A stretch of DNA of 64,000 nt from assembly GCA_905250075.1 (NCBI GenBank), contig CAJNOP010000022.1, positions 1-64,000 on the forward strand, read 5' to 3'. The translations under genes and the position numbers were made by a program. The number at the start of each line of letters is the position of its first letter. The first letter of the stretch is position 1. Shown piece after piece: positions 39,573-51,095 of this stretch. Source of the DNA: Rotaria sp. Silwood1 (taxonomy: Eukaryota > Rotifera > Eurotatoria > Philodinida > Philodinidae). The notes beneath the pieces were generated by a model. The model worked only from the letters and a program-made list of their open reading frames with translations. It made no database searches and had not been told where the DNA came from.

Positions 39573-39851
39573 ATACGAATGTTTCCTGTTCAATGCTCTA
39601 TGATGCACAGTGAACGACCACGGTACTACTATAAAATGTGATGTAAGCATTCACACAAGCGGTGTGCATAGTACTTAGTAATTTCAATCTTAAAAAAAGG
39701 ATTACCAGACTACTGTCAATAGCTTGTATTTTAGGTTGATAATCAAATTGAAAAAGATAAATGTTAATGGAAACAAGAATAAAAACAAAACCTATAATTA
39801 TTCAATAGCTGAAACCTGTGAAACAACAATAAGTAAATCAGTTAGTAATGA

Positions 39852-39905
39852 TGTGGGTGTGTGGGTGTGAAAGCAAAATCAACGATCCACACCCACACCC
39901 ACACA
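39852..39905. repeat. Telomere-like hairpin A
   Basis: A G-rich arm of TGTGGG-type units (39852-39869) is followed after 17 bp by a C-rich arm (CCACACCCACACCCACACA, 39887-39905). The arms are complementary over about 17 bp. Confidence 0.6.
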
Positions 39906-39929
39906 GTGGACAGCCAGGTGACAAAATCA

Positions 39930-39985
39930 ATTTTCGAGATTCGAACCCATATCGTAGCTAGCATTGAAGCTACCATGGTCCTGAT
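39930..39985 (-). other. tRNA-like B-box sequence, possible SINE relic
   Basis: The minus strand reads GGGTTCGAATCTC at 39948-39936, a good RNA polymerase III B box. TGGTAGC, as in a tRNA D arm, lies just upstream, but no complete cloverleaf can be drawn. A tRNA-derived SINE fragment or coincidence are both possible. Confidence 0.25.
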
Positions 39986-40383
39986 TTAAGAGAATCTTGG
40001 ATGTCGCTCAATAGCGAGTATGCATTAAATATCAGGTACCACAAAGTACGTCAAATAGGTGAATATCATTAATTAAACCATATAAGTAAAATTTATATTT
40101 TTAATTGATGATCTACTTATATTTTGTAGTCATCAAATACTTGTATAGTTTTATGTATTTACTATATATTACAGACCGTCCGGACTTCTTGAAGCTCTTT
40201 AGGCTATAATAAGATCAAAAACTTCCAATCAATATGGTGAAAAATAGTCACTGATCCATAATGCAGTTCATTTGCTGGATTTTGTCGGAGTTCAAATGGA
40301 AGCTTTAATCTATCTCTTGATAGAACGTATCATCATCTATCTTCAATAGATCCTCAAAGATGCGCCATTGAACCCTTGTCGAG

Positions 40384-40795
40384 ATTTTTTATTTTTATGA
40401 CATTTTTGAGCACACCATCATGGTCTCCCTCAAGCTCACTGAAAAATCGACTTTCGAATTTCGACTTGAAACTTTGAGCAGAGAAAGGTCTCAATAAGAC
40501 TGGTTTATTCTGAAATTCTCAAATTTCTTGGTTGCTCCTATCTTTAAATATGAACACTTAACATTTTGTGCTTTAAGTAATATGAAAAAAAAGTACTTTT
40601 TCTTACACTCGTGTCTCAAGAGAGAAGGAACCCACAAATCTGAAACCATCAGAACAAACTAGTCTGATTGAGACCCTTCTCTGCACAAACTTTCAAATCG
40701 AAATTTGAAAGTTGATTTTCCAAGTAAATCTGACGAAGACCACGGTGTTCTGCTGAAAATTGCTGTAAAAATCAAATATCTTGATAGAAATAAGC
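40384..40795. repeat. Long foldback, arms of about 160 bp
   Basis: The arms at 40384-40540 and 40622-40795 match as reverse complements with substitutions and small indels. Shared blocks include GGTCTCAAT-AGACT-GTTT, TTTCGA-TTGAAA-TTTG and CACC-TGGTCT. The loop is about 80 bp. No coding frame is present. Confidence 0.65.
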
Positions 40796-41139
40796 AAGAA
40801 ACACGTGTCGTTTTTAGAGTATTCATAGCTCATTAGAGCCCACATAATTCACATAGTCTCGACCCAATAGCGATTTGGCACCTGGCAATTGCTTTCGATC
40901 CCTTTTTTCTGTCCAACTTGACCCACACCCTCCAGATAGCTATGCGACCCATCTCCTCAATTATTTCTATCCTATCTGATATAATGATCGACAAAAAAAA
41001 ATTAAGAAATAACTGTTTCTAATTTTTATAAAGGGCTTTTGCAGGGAAATTGAAAATATTTCGGCATTCCATGGGACTTAAAGGGTTCCATGAGGTTACA
41101 AGGGACTCCAAAGAGTTGAAATCTGCCGTTTTCCCTTTT

Positions 41140-41207
41140 GGGGTGTTGGTGTGGATGTCGAAGAAAAGAAAATAAACCAAAGCCCACACCCACCCACATC
41201 CACACCC
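41140..41207. repeat. Telomere-like hairpin B
   Basis: The G-rich arm GGGGTGTTGGTGTGGATG (41140-41157) is followed by a C-rich arm with CCCACACCCACCCACATCC (41183-41207). The arms pair imperfectly around a 25 bp spacer. Confidence 0.55.
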
Positions 41208-41822
41208 TTTCGTCAATAAAGACATTGATAGAAGAAAAAAGTTACTTAGGATAATAAAAAAAAAGGTTTTTACTGAGCCTCACCTGATTTGGAAACGTTC
41301 CGCCGCCCCTGATTCCGATCTTGTCTGTCATCGTCTTCGACCGAACTAAATTATTTCATTAATACTCTCGGATTGTGATGATACACCACGCCAATCTGAA
41401 ATTTTCTTTTCTCATTTCTAAATTGAACCATTTACTCGACTTTGATCACTTACATTGAACAAGGTAGAAGGCAAATCATTGATCACCATCCTAAAGAATG
41501 TGAATAGACTCAATTGATGTTTTCAACTCTCATTGTTCAATTGTGATTTCAGATCACTACTATCTTTTCGAATACTGTTTCAATTAATACGGTTGAAAAT
41601 TGATCAAAGTATTCCATTGCAAATGGTAAATTCTATCCCTTTTTTCAATTTGCACACGACACAATATTCACTCGATGCTTGTAAGCATATCTGTGGAAGT
41701 GCATCACAGCTGCAGTCGCTCCATGCACGTTAGACTCGCAGGTATTCGAACATTATCCCATTCTTTAGATTGCCTCAGCTCACTTGCCTTGTCCTCAACA
41801 TTGAAAGTAAGTACTTTGGTTC

Positions 41823-43143
41823 AGAGCTGCTAGCTGTACCCCATTTTGCTATTTCGCACCCCGAAAAAAACTGTACCCCTGAGGTACACTTTTTGTATCC
41901 CAGTTTGAAGTTTTGATATTTTCTTTCCATAAATTGGTCTTGATGAAATGAATAGCATTTTTGCGATGAATCCTATAACATTATTGTAGTGATAGAGACA
42001 TTTATACTAAACAGCATTGGTGAAAACTTGACCAATGATTATTAGTACCTTTTTCTTATTTTAATTGTTTCGTTTTTTACGAAGATTCTTCATATTGCGA
42101 TGAAAATGAGGTTCAGTTAGTCGTTTGTTTTTCTTTTCATTTACTATGATGATACTAATATTTGTTCAGAATTCAACAATGAGAATGAAATATTAGCATG
42201 TGATGAGTCTGAATCAGGAGCAATAACAACAACAATAAATGAAGAATCCTTTGGTTCAATTTTAAAATCAACCACAAATGTCAAAAATCAAATTCACCAT
42301 CAAAATCCAAACGACTTTCTATTTTCATGAAGCAATGGATAAAAGATCCTAAATATGCGTGTTTTCTTCAAGAATGTAAAGTAGGTCCTTATCGTGCACA
42401 TTGTTCAATTTGTAAATCAGATTTTTCAATTGTTAATGATTAAACATATTTAATCAATCGACATCTCCAACAAACGGGTCATAAGCGTTGAGTTGAAATT
42501 CAAACTGAAGAACAATGTAAAGCATATGATCAATACACAAAAACATAACATTAATTTATTTATTTTTCTTGTTAAGCACGTTTAATACATGTTTTTACAA
42601 CTCCATCAAGTTTATTAGCGAAATTCGCTGCAGCTGAACTTAGTTTTGTGTATCACAGTGTACATCATGGGTATAGTTTTGTTAGCCAATCATGCACAGG
42701 TGATCTGGTGAAAAAAGTTTTTGATGAATCAAATATTGGACAACAAATTAGTTATGGTAAAACAAAAGCACGTAATTTATCTGTTAATGATCTAGGTACG
42801 ATAACATATGCTGCTACAAAACTTCTATAACGAGAAAAATAAGAAAATATTCAACATATATATATTGAAAGAATAATTATGTTCTAAATTTATTTTCTTT
42901 CTTTAGCAAGGTGCTTTTAATTTTAGCTCCTTTTTTACATCCAAAATCACTGGACAAATCAAGAAACATTGTTTTTATTCAGCGTCTTTGGATGAGCCTA
43001 GTAAAGGAAACATCAAGATGTTTCCGTTGATCATAAATCATTTTACTCTTCAATCAGGTTTAGTAAGATCTGTATTAGAGATTGTTGAACAACCTCGTGA
43101 AACAGCTGATCATATTGTTGCTGTACTGCGTGATATATTAAGA
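41823..43143 (+). pseudogene. hAT-superfamily transposase remnant
   Basis: Pieces in plus-strand frames resemble hAT-related transposases with an N-terminal zinc finger. KQWIKDPKYACFLQECK at 42327 leads to a BED/TTF-like finger (HCSICKSDF, then INRHLQQTGHKR). AAAELSFVYHSVHHGYSF and GKTKARNLSVNDLG follow at about 42620-42800, then SSLDEPSKGNIKMFPLII at about 42980 and ETADHIVAVLRDIL. The coding part starts about 42176, and in-frame stops (TAA, TGA, TAA) and frame changes break it. The catalytic C-terminal half is absent; the sequence ends at hairpin C. CAGAGCTGCTAGCTGTACC at 41823 may be the left terminal repeat, but no right end was found. Confidence 0.65.
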
Positions 43144-43144
43144 A

Positions 43145-43234
43145 GGGTGCGGAGTATGGGTGTGGATACCCATAAGGAGGAAACCAACACCCACATCCAC
43201 ACTGACACCAACATTCCATACCCACACCTACACA
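43145..43234. repeat. Telomere-like hairpin C
   Basis: The G-rich arm around TATGGGTGTGGATACC (43145-43168) is followed by a longer C-rich arm (43185-43234) containing CAACACCCACATCCACAC and CATACCCACACCTACACA. It directly abuts the end of the transposase remnant. Confidence 0.55.
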
Positions 43235-46200
43235 GACTATTGAACTTTAATTAACGATTCTGATGCACTACTGAAAATTAAAATTCTAAAACTTTTACAT
43301 TACACAAAAATTTACATAATAAAAATTGTCTGGAGACTCCGAGTGAATATTGTCATAAAAATCTGATATTCAAGATTCGATGCAGGTTTTTATCTCTCTT
43401 TAAACGATGAAAACCACAGCTCTCTATTTTGTTCCTATCAAAAGTTATTCGCAATCAAAGACTGTTCGGTTACTTTTGGACTATCTCGTATAATCAGCTT
43501 GGGCGGAGATATGTGAGTTGAGCGTTCGGCAAATCATGAACTGAGAAAAAACTAAAAAGATTTTTCAATTTTACCAAAAACCAGCTTATTTTTCAAGCAG
43601 GCGGTGATGGAAAACATCAAAATTTTTTCTAAAAAACGATGTATCAAATAAAAAGCTATGTCTCTTTTGAAAGGGCAGACTTCGGATTATGTTCTCGCAC
43701 ACTTATCTCAGTTTTCGGATTTTTAACGAAAATTGACTTTTTGAGGACGGGGGAGGGGAACTTAAGCTCTGAGTTTTATGTATATATGATTAAAAGAACC
43801 TCATTTTATTTTTTTCTGTTTTTTTTATGTTATCAATACTTGGTGGTATCAAAAAAGCTTTCGCCCATCTATGAAAACCTTGCCCATTTTGCCCATCATT
43901 TTTTTTCTAGCACAAGAGAAGTTTGCCTATTAGTCTAAAAATCCTGATTGCGCCAGTGGAACGAAGTCTGATTTAAAACAGGAAATAGGTAAGTCAGAAA
44001 AGTGCAGTCAAACCTCGATAAAGAATCGAAAGATTACTTTTCATTTCTTCTTTGAAACGTATTATTTTATATTGAATGCAAATTGAACAATGTTTTTCCA
44101 AAATGATAGACAAATTAAAACTTGTGTTAATACTTTTTGTATTATTTTCTGTTCACAATCAATTTTGATTTGTCTCTTCTTGGAGCTTTTCATTCTCCCA
44201 AGATCATCATCAATCATCAATCGGAATAAACATAATCTATACTTTGACTCGAATATTTGTATCATTTTTATAATCATCTTATTTTAAAAGAAATCTTGTC
44301 ATTCAACAAATAATTCTAGTTATCTACATTTTTTCAACATATGTCAAACAATTTCTGGATAAACAATAATAAAATATGGAAAATAATTCTATTGGATGAA
44401 ACAAGCAAGAATAAGCTATACACACTAGTATGTGTCGCGTGAGTATAGCTATCTGAAACTACATACATATAAATACAGTTAGTTTTGTCTCTATGTTAGT
44501 AATAGCCAATAGAAATTGATTCTTTGTTATTTTGTATAACGGTGATCAATCGATTTCACCTGGCAAATAATTCATTTCCAACATGTAAGTAAAAGTTCAT
44601 TTAGTCGTGTTTATTTTTCTTTTATGTTCTATCTGTCCTTCATTTATTCTCAATGTCTGACAATTCACTTGTCGAGAGTATCCGTTTCTATTTGTGTACA
44701 AAGCTCTTTCTTTTTTTTTTTATTTTCTATTCATACAAATAGATGCATTAATTGGCTTCGAGAGTAGAGATTTCATGTTAATATATATTATAAGAATGTT
44801 TTCTTGTGGAAGTTTCGTCTATGCATGTTTATGAACAAAATATTTATTTTATTTTTTTTTGTGTTCTCGTCAATTTCTTTCGGGGTCAGTTGGTCAATCA
44901 TGAAATCTTTTAAGTGTTTATATGATCCATTTCTTCGTCGTCTGTTCAACTTTATTACACTTATTCTTCTTTTTTTTCTTCTCATGTTTCATCGCTTCTA
45001 TGAACAACCATCCACCAAATCTTTGATCAAATAACGTAGTATCATTGTATTTAACTATATATATACATATACTGTTCAAACTATTTCATATGGAAGAACA
45101 TTGTGATAACCCTATCGACAACAGCAAACATCTTTTTACTGTACGTAAGAAAATGTAAAATTTTCATTAGTCAACAATGGTATGCGTGACAAGAAAAGTA
45201 GACAAGCATAATTAGGAGTATATGCTCAGTGATTTCAACAAATTGAATCCTCATTATAGAAAATTTTGATCAACAAATAACAGAGAAATTCGTGTTAAAA
45301 TATTATAGATGTTCATAGACGATAGTTATAATAAGATAACATATTCACTTTTATTTTGGTGACAATCTCATTCAACGATACACGACAGATCGGTTCAATT
45401 CGTTTATATATATATGTATATGTCGCTTTTTTTAATGTTTAGTTCATCAATCATTTTTCTTCGTATTTGTTTAATGGAGAAGAAAGCCTTGAATTTATGT
45501 GTTCTTTTTGTTTTTGCTTTCTTTCATTATATTCTTGAATATATATATTTTATTTTGAATGATCATCATGGATTATTGTTTAGAGATCTAGACATACATG
45601 ATATTTAGTTGAACTTTGATCTAGTAGTTTCTTCTATATTGACTAGAACACTACATATTCTTAATTGCTTGAAGCAACGACTCGCGGTAGAGATAGCGAG
45701 ACAGCGTGAAAAATAACGACGCTACGAGACAATGAACAGAAGAAGAAAAAAAAAAAGAAAAAAGAAAAGAAAGATGTGATGGTTAATTTCATGGGTTGAT
45801 ATAGGCGGTGTAGAAAAAAAAAGAAGTAGTCAAACAGTTGTTAGGTATTTGTCGACAATAATGAACCGACATCGGACAACTATGACGACAACAAAAACAG
45901 CAAAAGCAAAGACATATGAACTACTCTTAAACAAAAGTGGTAACGCCGTAGAGAAACATTATAGTGCATCAGAAGTTGAAGTGAGTGATCTTCTTTAGAA
46001 TCTTTTATTGTTTTTCAAAAAGCAAGTTACTTGACATCTATCAATTATAATAGAACTGAGTACACTTGAAATCGTATTTGATGTCACAATACTATTTTGT
46101 TTTATGTATTCTTTTGATTGAATCGATTTACTAATATAACTAATTATTGCTTGGTAGCTTTGAGGAAAAAAAAGGCATACTCTTTTAATCATATGTACTA

Positions 46201-46460
46201 ACTGATTTTTTTTTGGCTGACCACTATTGTTCTTTCAATATATATTCTTGTGCATGATGTAAATTGATCATGCAATATTGCGTTTTGTATTTGACATTTT
46301 TCTATTAGACAGACGGTGATTAGTATTTACTTATCTATTGTTATTTAATCTCTTCATTTCATATGATTTCTAGTTAATAATAATATCTTATATCAAGTTT
46401 GCTGTGTTTGTTTTTTCTTAATTTAATATCATATAATTATATTAATTATTTTTATAGATT
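43235..46460. other. Gene-free stretch upstream of Vang
   Basis: No coding frame supported. The ATG of Vang is preceded by TTTTTATAG-ATT, a splice acceptor, so an untranslated leader exon is expected upstream. A GTGAGT at about 45980 after purine-rich sequence is a possible donor. Confidence 0.4.
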
Positions 46461-49308
46461 ATGGATCCAGATGCATATAGTGGTTCAGTTAATTCTGTAC
46501 TTCCATCATCATTACATACAGTTAATAATGAAACACGTTCATCAAATCGTCGTTATCATCATAAGAAACGTCATAATGATGATGTACCATCATCGTTATC
46601 AGTACCTGTTGTTTCAACTGATAGTCAAGATGAACGTATTGAAGTAAAGATTCTTCCACAAGATGATAATTGGGGTGAAACAACAACAATAACATGTAAT
46701 GGAGTTAATGAAGATACATTAACAAATAACAATGATACTACTTTACAACTAAATGATAATCATCATAATGAACATTTACAATATTTATCAAATAATGTTC
46801 ATCAACGAAAATTATCTATAACAATATCACAATTTATTATTTATTTAATTTGTTTAATTGCTTTCATTTCACCTATATTCTTTCTTATATTACCATACAT
46901 ATTATTAACATCGGATTTCTTATTATCTATTGATGATTATTCACCAATATTAACAATTATTTTTAAACTTATTTTTTTATTTTTTGGTACATTTCTATTA
47001 CTTTATCGACGTCGTAATCGAACATATTTACCATGTATTCATATACATAAAACATGTTTAATTCTTATTCTATCAATTCTTCTTGTTGTCTATTGGTGTT
47101 ATTATATATATAAAATATTAATATCAAAAATAGATAAATATGAAGAAATTTTATCGATGACATCAACATATGAAGATTTACTTTTATTCATATTAATATT
47201 ATCTGTACTTATCTTAGAAGTTAAATGGTTATATCCTAAATGGATTGTTAAAGTTGTACGATCACCTGATGGACAAATACGACAATATGCAATTGGTATG
47301 ATGAATTAGTTTTTATTTATAAATGATGTATTGATTGAATTTTGATTCTTTTTTTAGGATCAATGTCAATACAAGAAGCGAGTGTTTATTTATTAGAACA
47401 ATATTATAAAGATTTTCCTGTATTTAATCCATGGTTAGAAAATGCTCATCAAACACAAGCTAAACGTCATCGAACATTTTCAACAAAATCTATTGGATCA
47501 CAATCAAATTCATCAACTATAGCTGCTGGTACAAATGGAAATACTACACGATCAATGCGTGGTTTTAATGATAGGTAAGTTAATTATATACATATGGTTT
47601 GTTGCTTTAATTAAGTTCGAAATATTTGTGCAAAAAAAAAGCTAGTTTCAAATGACCTCGAATAGATTTTTCATAGTACAAAATCAATCAAATATTTTAG
47701 ATAACTATAACGAACTTGAGAATAATAAATGAACATTATTTCTTGTCATTTACTTTCAAGGATATGAAAAAGAAGAAGAAGAAGATCATTATAATATAGG
47801 TTAATGAGCGAGAAACGAACGAAAAATTTGAGTTAATTGTAAAATATATGGATGAAACTTTCAGAGCTAGTTTTAATGAATATCAATGAGATAATTCAAG
47901 GGAGCGGTTTGACATGATATATTTCTTTTTTAGAGAAGACTTTTCATTCATTAATTATATCTTATCAAAGCTTAGAAGAGGAAAAAAAACGACTAAAGAA
48001 TGCATTTTTTTAATACCTACTCTGATATATTGTAACTTTAAATGTTTGTTTGTAATGTGCCAATTTATCAATAAACTTGATCTTGGTTACCTTCGATTGG
48101 ATACGATAGTTTGTTTGAAAACGTTAAGTCTAATAAGCAAAAGTCTTCGATGAGACTTAGAAGCCTATAAGGATGTATCTCTTTGCGCCATCCATCCACA
48201 AGCTATTACAGTTTTACTGAAAATTTTCTCATACGTGAGTCTCCTAGACTTCCGAATGGCCTAAAAATACTGGAGTTTCTTATCTTTCCTTGCGACATAT
48301 GATTGTTTTTGAATATTTAATATCTTAAGAAGAACATCTGTTTAGGCTGAAGCTTTCAAGGCATTCTCTAACGTTGACGACTCGTACTTATGGGAAAAAT
48401 TTCAGCTTGACATTTTTTGATTCGATATTATCAAAAATGACTCACGAAGGACAGTACAGGAAGAACAACTCTTATAGACTTCTGCTAGTCATGTTGGAGC
48501 CAATGTATTGACAAAATAGCAGTTCGATTAACGAATCACACTTGGGAGCGTTGCTTCGTAGAAGGATGAAGTCATTCTTGGGCATTTATGATAGATTCAG
48601 TCAAGACTTCCCCAAAAAATTCTATTGATTATTATTCAAATCTATTATAGATTCTATGATGAACTCGATTATGAACGTCGTGTACGAAAACGACGTACAA
48701 AATTAATAATTTCATGTGAAGATGCATTTACACATGTTCGAAAATGTCTCGATGAAAAATATGGTTCACATATACCAATGGATGCTCGAGAAGCTGCACA
48801 AGTAAATATTGGTCTATAAAAAAATTCATCTATAAAATTTTTCTAGGCTGTTTTTTCTTCAATGTCACGTTCTCTTCAAAAATATCTTCGATTAACACGA
48901 CAACAACCTTATTTTACACGAGAATCAATTATAACTCATTTAGCAACATGTTTATCACATGATCTTTCTCCACGAACATTTCTTGAACGTTATATTCAAA
49001 CAGAAGCTCAACCATTAGCTACATTATTATTTCCTATCTTAGCATCAATAACAAATAATCAAGAACAATCATGGACACTTGTATGTGATACTCAAAGATT
49101 AACAAATGATGAAGAAAAATGTCGAAGAATATCTATAAATCAACCAATTTATTCAAATTTAATATTTGTACTTAAACAACAACATGCTGAACATATTGCT
49201 TTAATATGTACATTTCATCCAATGCCAAGAGTTAATTTAATTGAAAAATTTTTTGATTCAAAACAAAATAAATTTGTTTTGAAACTAAATTCAGAAACAT
49301 CTGTTTAA
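46461..49308 (+). CDS. Vangl: Van Gogh / Strabismus (Vang-like) planar cell polarity protein (four exons)
   Basis: Core planar-cell-polarity membrane protein. Exons are 46461-47295, 47358-47574, 48651-48801 and 48847-49308. Phases 1, 2 and 0 agree and the product is 554 residues (vertebrate VANGL about 521). The N-terminal cytosolic part has VKILPQDDNWGETTT, the family signature around the conserved acidic-Trp motif. Four membrane segments follow from about residue 115 to 255 (ISQFIIYLICLIAFISPIFF, then FKLIFLFFGTFLLLY, then TCLILILSILLVVYWCYYIY, then LLLFILILSVLILEV). The large C-terminal domain includes SVYLLEQYYKDFPVFNPWL, DELDYERRVRKRRTKLI and FTHVRKCLDEKYG. The protein ends ETSV, the conserved PDZ-binding motif that binds Dishevelled and Scribble. 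Intron 2 is 1.08 kb, the others 45-62 bp. Very sure. Confidence 0.95.
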
Positions 49309-50032
49309 TATTAATTAGAATATTATACACAGAAAAAAAAGTCAGATATTTTCTTTTTGTTTCTTTTTCTTTTTTTACGAATTTTTGTTTTGATGATGAT
49401 GATTAAATCTCTCAAACAATAATCAAATAATCAATCATCATTGCATTTTCTTTCTCTTGTGCGTATTTGTTTACTACATTTTCTTTTTCTTACTGTGTTT
49501 CTTGATTTTTTTTTCATGTCAAAATAGTGAAAGGGAAGAAAATATACATATATATATATATATTGAAATAAATCAAGAAGCGATCGCATTGATTTCCAAT
49601 AATTGATACTTATACCTAGAAAAGAAGGTTACTATGGTGAGAAAGATAAGTACTCATCGATAGATTCATTGTGTCTACGATATGATCGATGAGAATCATT
49701 GATATTGACAAATTATAGGCAACTATTAAAATTGATATTATACTTTCGGTTAATAGGTAGCTGAAAATAAAGTAATTCTAGAAAAAACACCATTTTTCAA
49801 GGAGATCAAAGGTTAAATAAATACTCAAAAGAAACAAGATGTATTTCTTAGTGTATGTAAGACTAAAATGATATTCAAAAATTAATCGAAACTAATCAGT
49901 GAATTATCGAAGAGAAAATTGAATACGAATAGTGCGAAAGGGAATGTTAGTTATGAAGAGATGAATATTGAAGTTTATTTTTTTTTAAACATTAACTACA
50001 ATCGAAATAAATTCAATTAAAGAAAAATACGA
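49309..50032. other. Intergenic between convergent Vang and YbaY-MsrB genes
   Basis: AT-rich 3' flanks of two convergent genes; no coding frame. Confidence 0.5.
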
Positions 50033-51095
50033 TTATTTCAGTTCCTTATCATCGGAATAAAATTGTAAAGCCACACCATTGATACAATAACGCATATAAG
50101 TTGGTTGAGGACCATCATCAAATACATGACCCAAATGAGCTTTACACTATAATATAATTAATAAAGTTTAATATTAATATTTAAAAAAAATACAAACCTT
50201 GGAACAATGAACTTCTGTTCGAGTCATTCCATATTTTCGATCAATATTTGTTGCAACATTTCCTTCAATAGCTACTTGATAAAATGACGGCCAACCTGTA
50301 CCACTATTGTATTTATGTTTTGAACTATACATATTATATGAACAGTTTTACATACGAAAATTCAAACAAAAAACAACATATTACCTGAATAAAGTCGAAT
50401 TGCAGACGACACATGTATAAATACCTAATTTCTTATTCGTATATAATTCACTTGTGAATGCCTTGAATAATGTCAAAATATATTCAGTTCAAAATATTAG
50501 AACTTACCTCTTCAGTACCACCCAATTGTGTAACTCTATAAGCTAATAAACTTAGTTTATCAATATTACTATACCATGGAGCTATATTTAATAATTAAAA
50601 ATAATTTTCAATATAAATTTTTAACTTACGAGTTTCAATAACATTAATAATTAAATATTTTGCTTGTTCATTTTTTCGTTCAGTAATTGGTACATGAAGA
50701 TCACCAATATAGATTAATTTATTTTGACCATTTCGAATTTTAGCTGAAAGTATATAAGAGTTATGTGGACTAATTTTTGATAATGGATATTTAAGTTTAA
50801 ATTGTAAAGTAAATGCCTGTGTTGTAATATTATTATTATTATTATTATTATCCAGCTTTATTTTAGTTCTAGCTATTGATCGAGGTCGATCATCGCGTGA
50901 AAGACGAAGCTCAACAAGTAAATGAGCATTTTTATCTTCTATTGGTAGACTACCATTACCACGTACTTCACCATGTATAATAGCATGAGTTAATCGTTTT
51001 GATTGATTGAATAAATTTTCTTGTTGTCTTGAAGCAGTTAAATTGAACAAAAAGAAACCAACAAAAATACATAAAAATACTAGATCATGCTTCAT
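50033..51095 (-). CDS. msrB: Secreted YbaY-like domain fused to methionine-R-sulfoxide reductase B (five exons)
   Basis: Exons are 50630-51095, 50508-50581, 50385-50461, 50198-50324 and 50033-50146. Phases agree and the product is 285 residues. Residues 1-22 are a signal peptide. Residues about 38-150 resemble the bacterial YbaY/YscW lipoprotein domain: [59 protein letters not shown]. From about residue 158 it is MsrB, which reduces methionine-R-sulfoxide: [13 protein letters not shown], zinc-binding CVVC (197/200) and CSKC (246/249), [27 protein letters not shown], and catalytic Cys269 in RYCIN. The junction lies between exons 1 and 2 and is supported by phase (C+CT) and a GTAAGT donor. The whole protein should enter the secretory pathway, which is unusual for MsrB. 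MsrB is certain, the YbaY assignment likely. Confidence 0.88.

Larger units (their letters stand above)
38713..41311. mobile_element. Candidate degenerate non-autonomous element, hAT-like ends
   Basis: The left end is CATAGGCGGCGGAAG and the right end, in reverse complement, is CAGGGGCGGCGGAACG. Subterminal similarity continues in inverted orientation: a GGTGAGGC block near each end, then telomere-like hexamers, then a GGGAAA-CAGATTTC block (39113 on the left, about 41115-41135 on the right). A GGGTGAGGC/GCCTCACCC hairpin is at the left end. No matching 8 bp target duplication was found, so the two ends may come from separate insertions. The interior is non-coding and hosts the MITE at 39237, a foldback at 40384, and a hairpin at 39852. 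Confidence 0.4.

Noticed and set aside
41533..41733. 66-codon plus-strand frame near the hAT remnant
   Set aside because: Not in line with any transposase segment and no other support.
43639..43938. 99-codon plus-strand frame rich in Phe and Ser
   Set aside because: No family match recognised, non-ATG-like context, and flanked by repeat debris.
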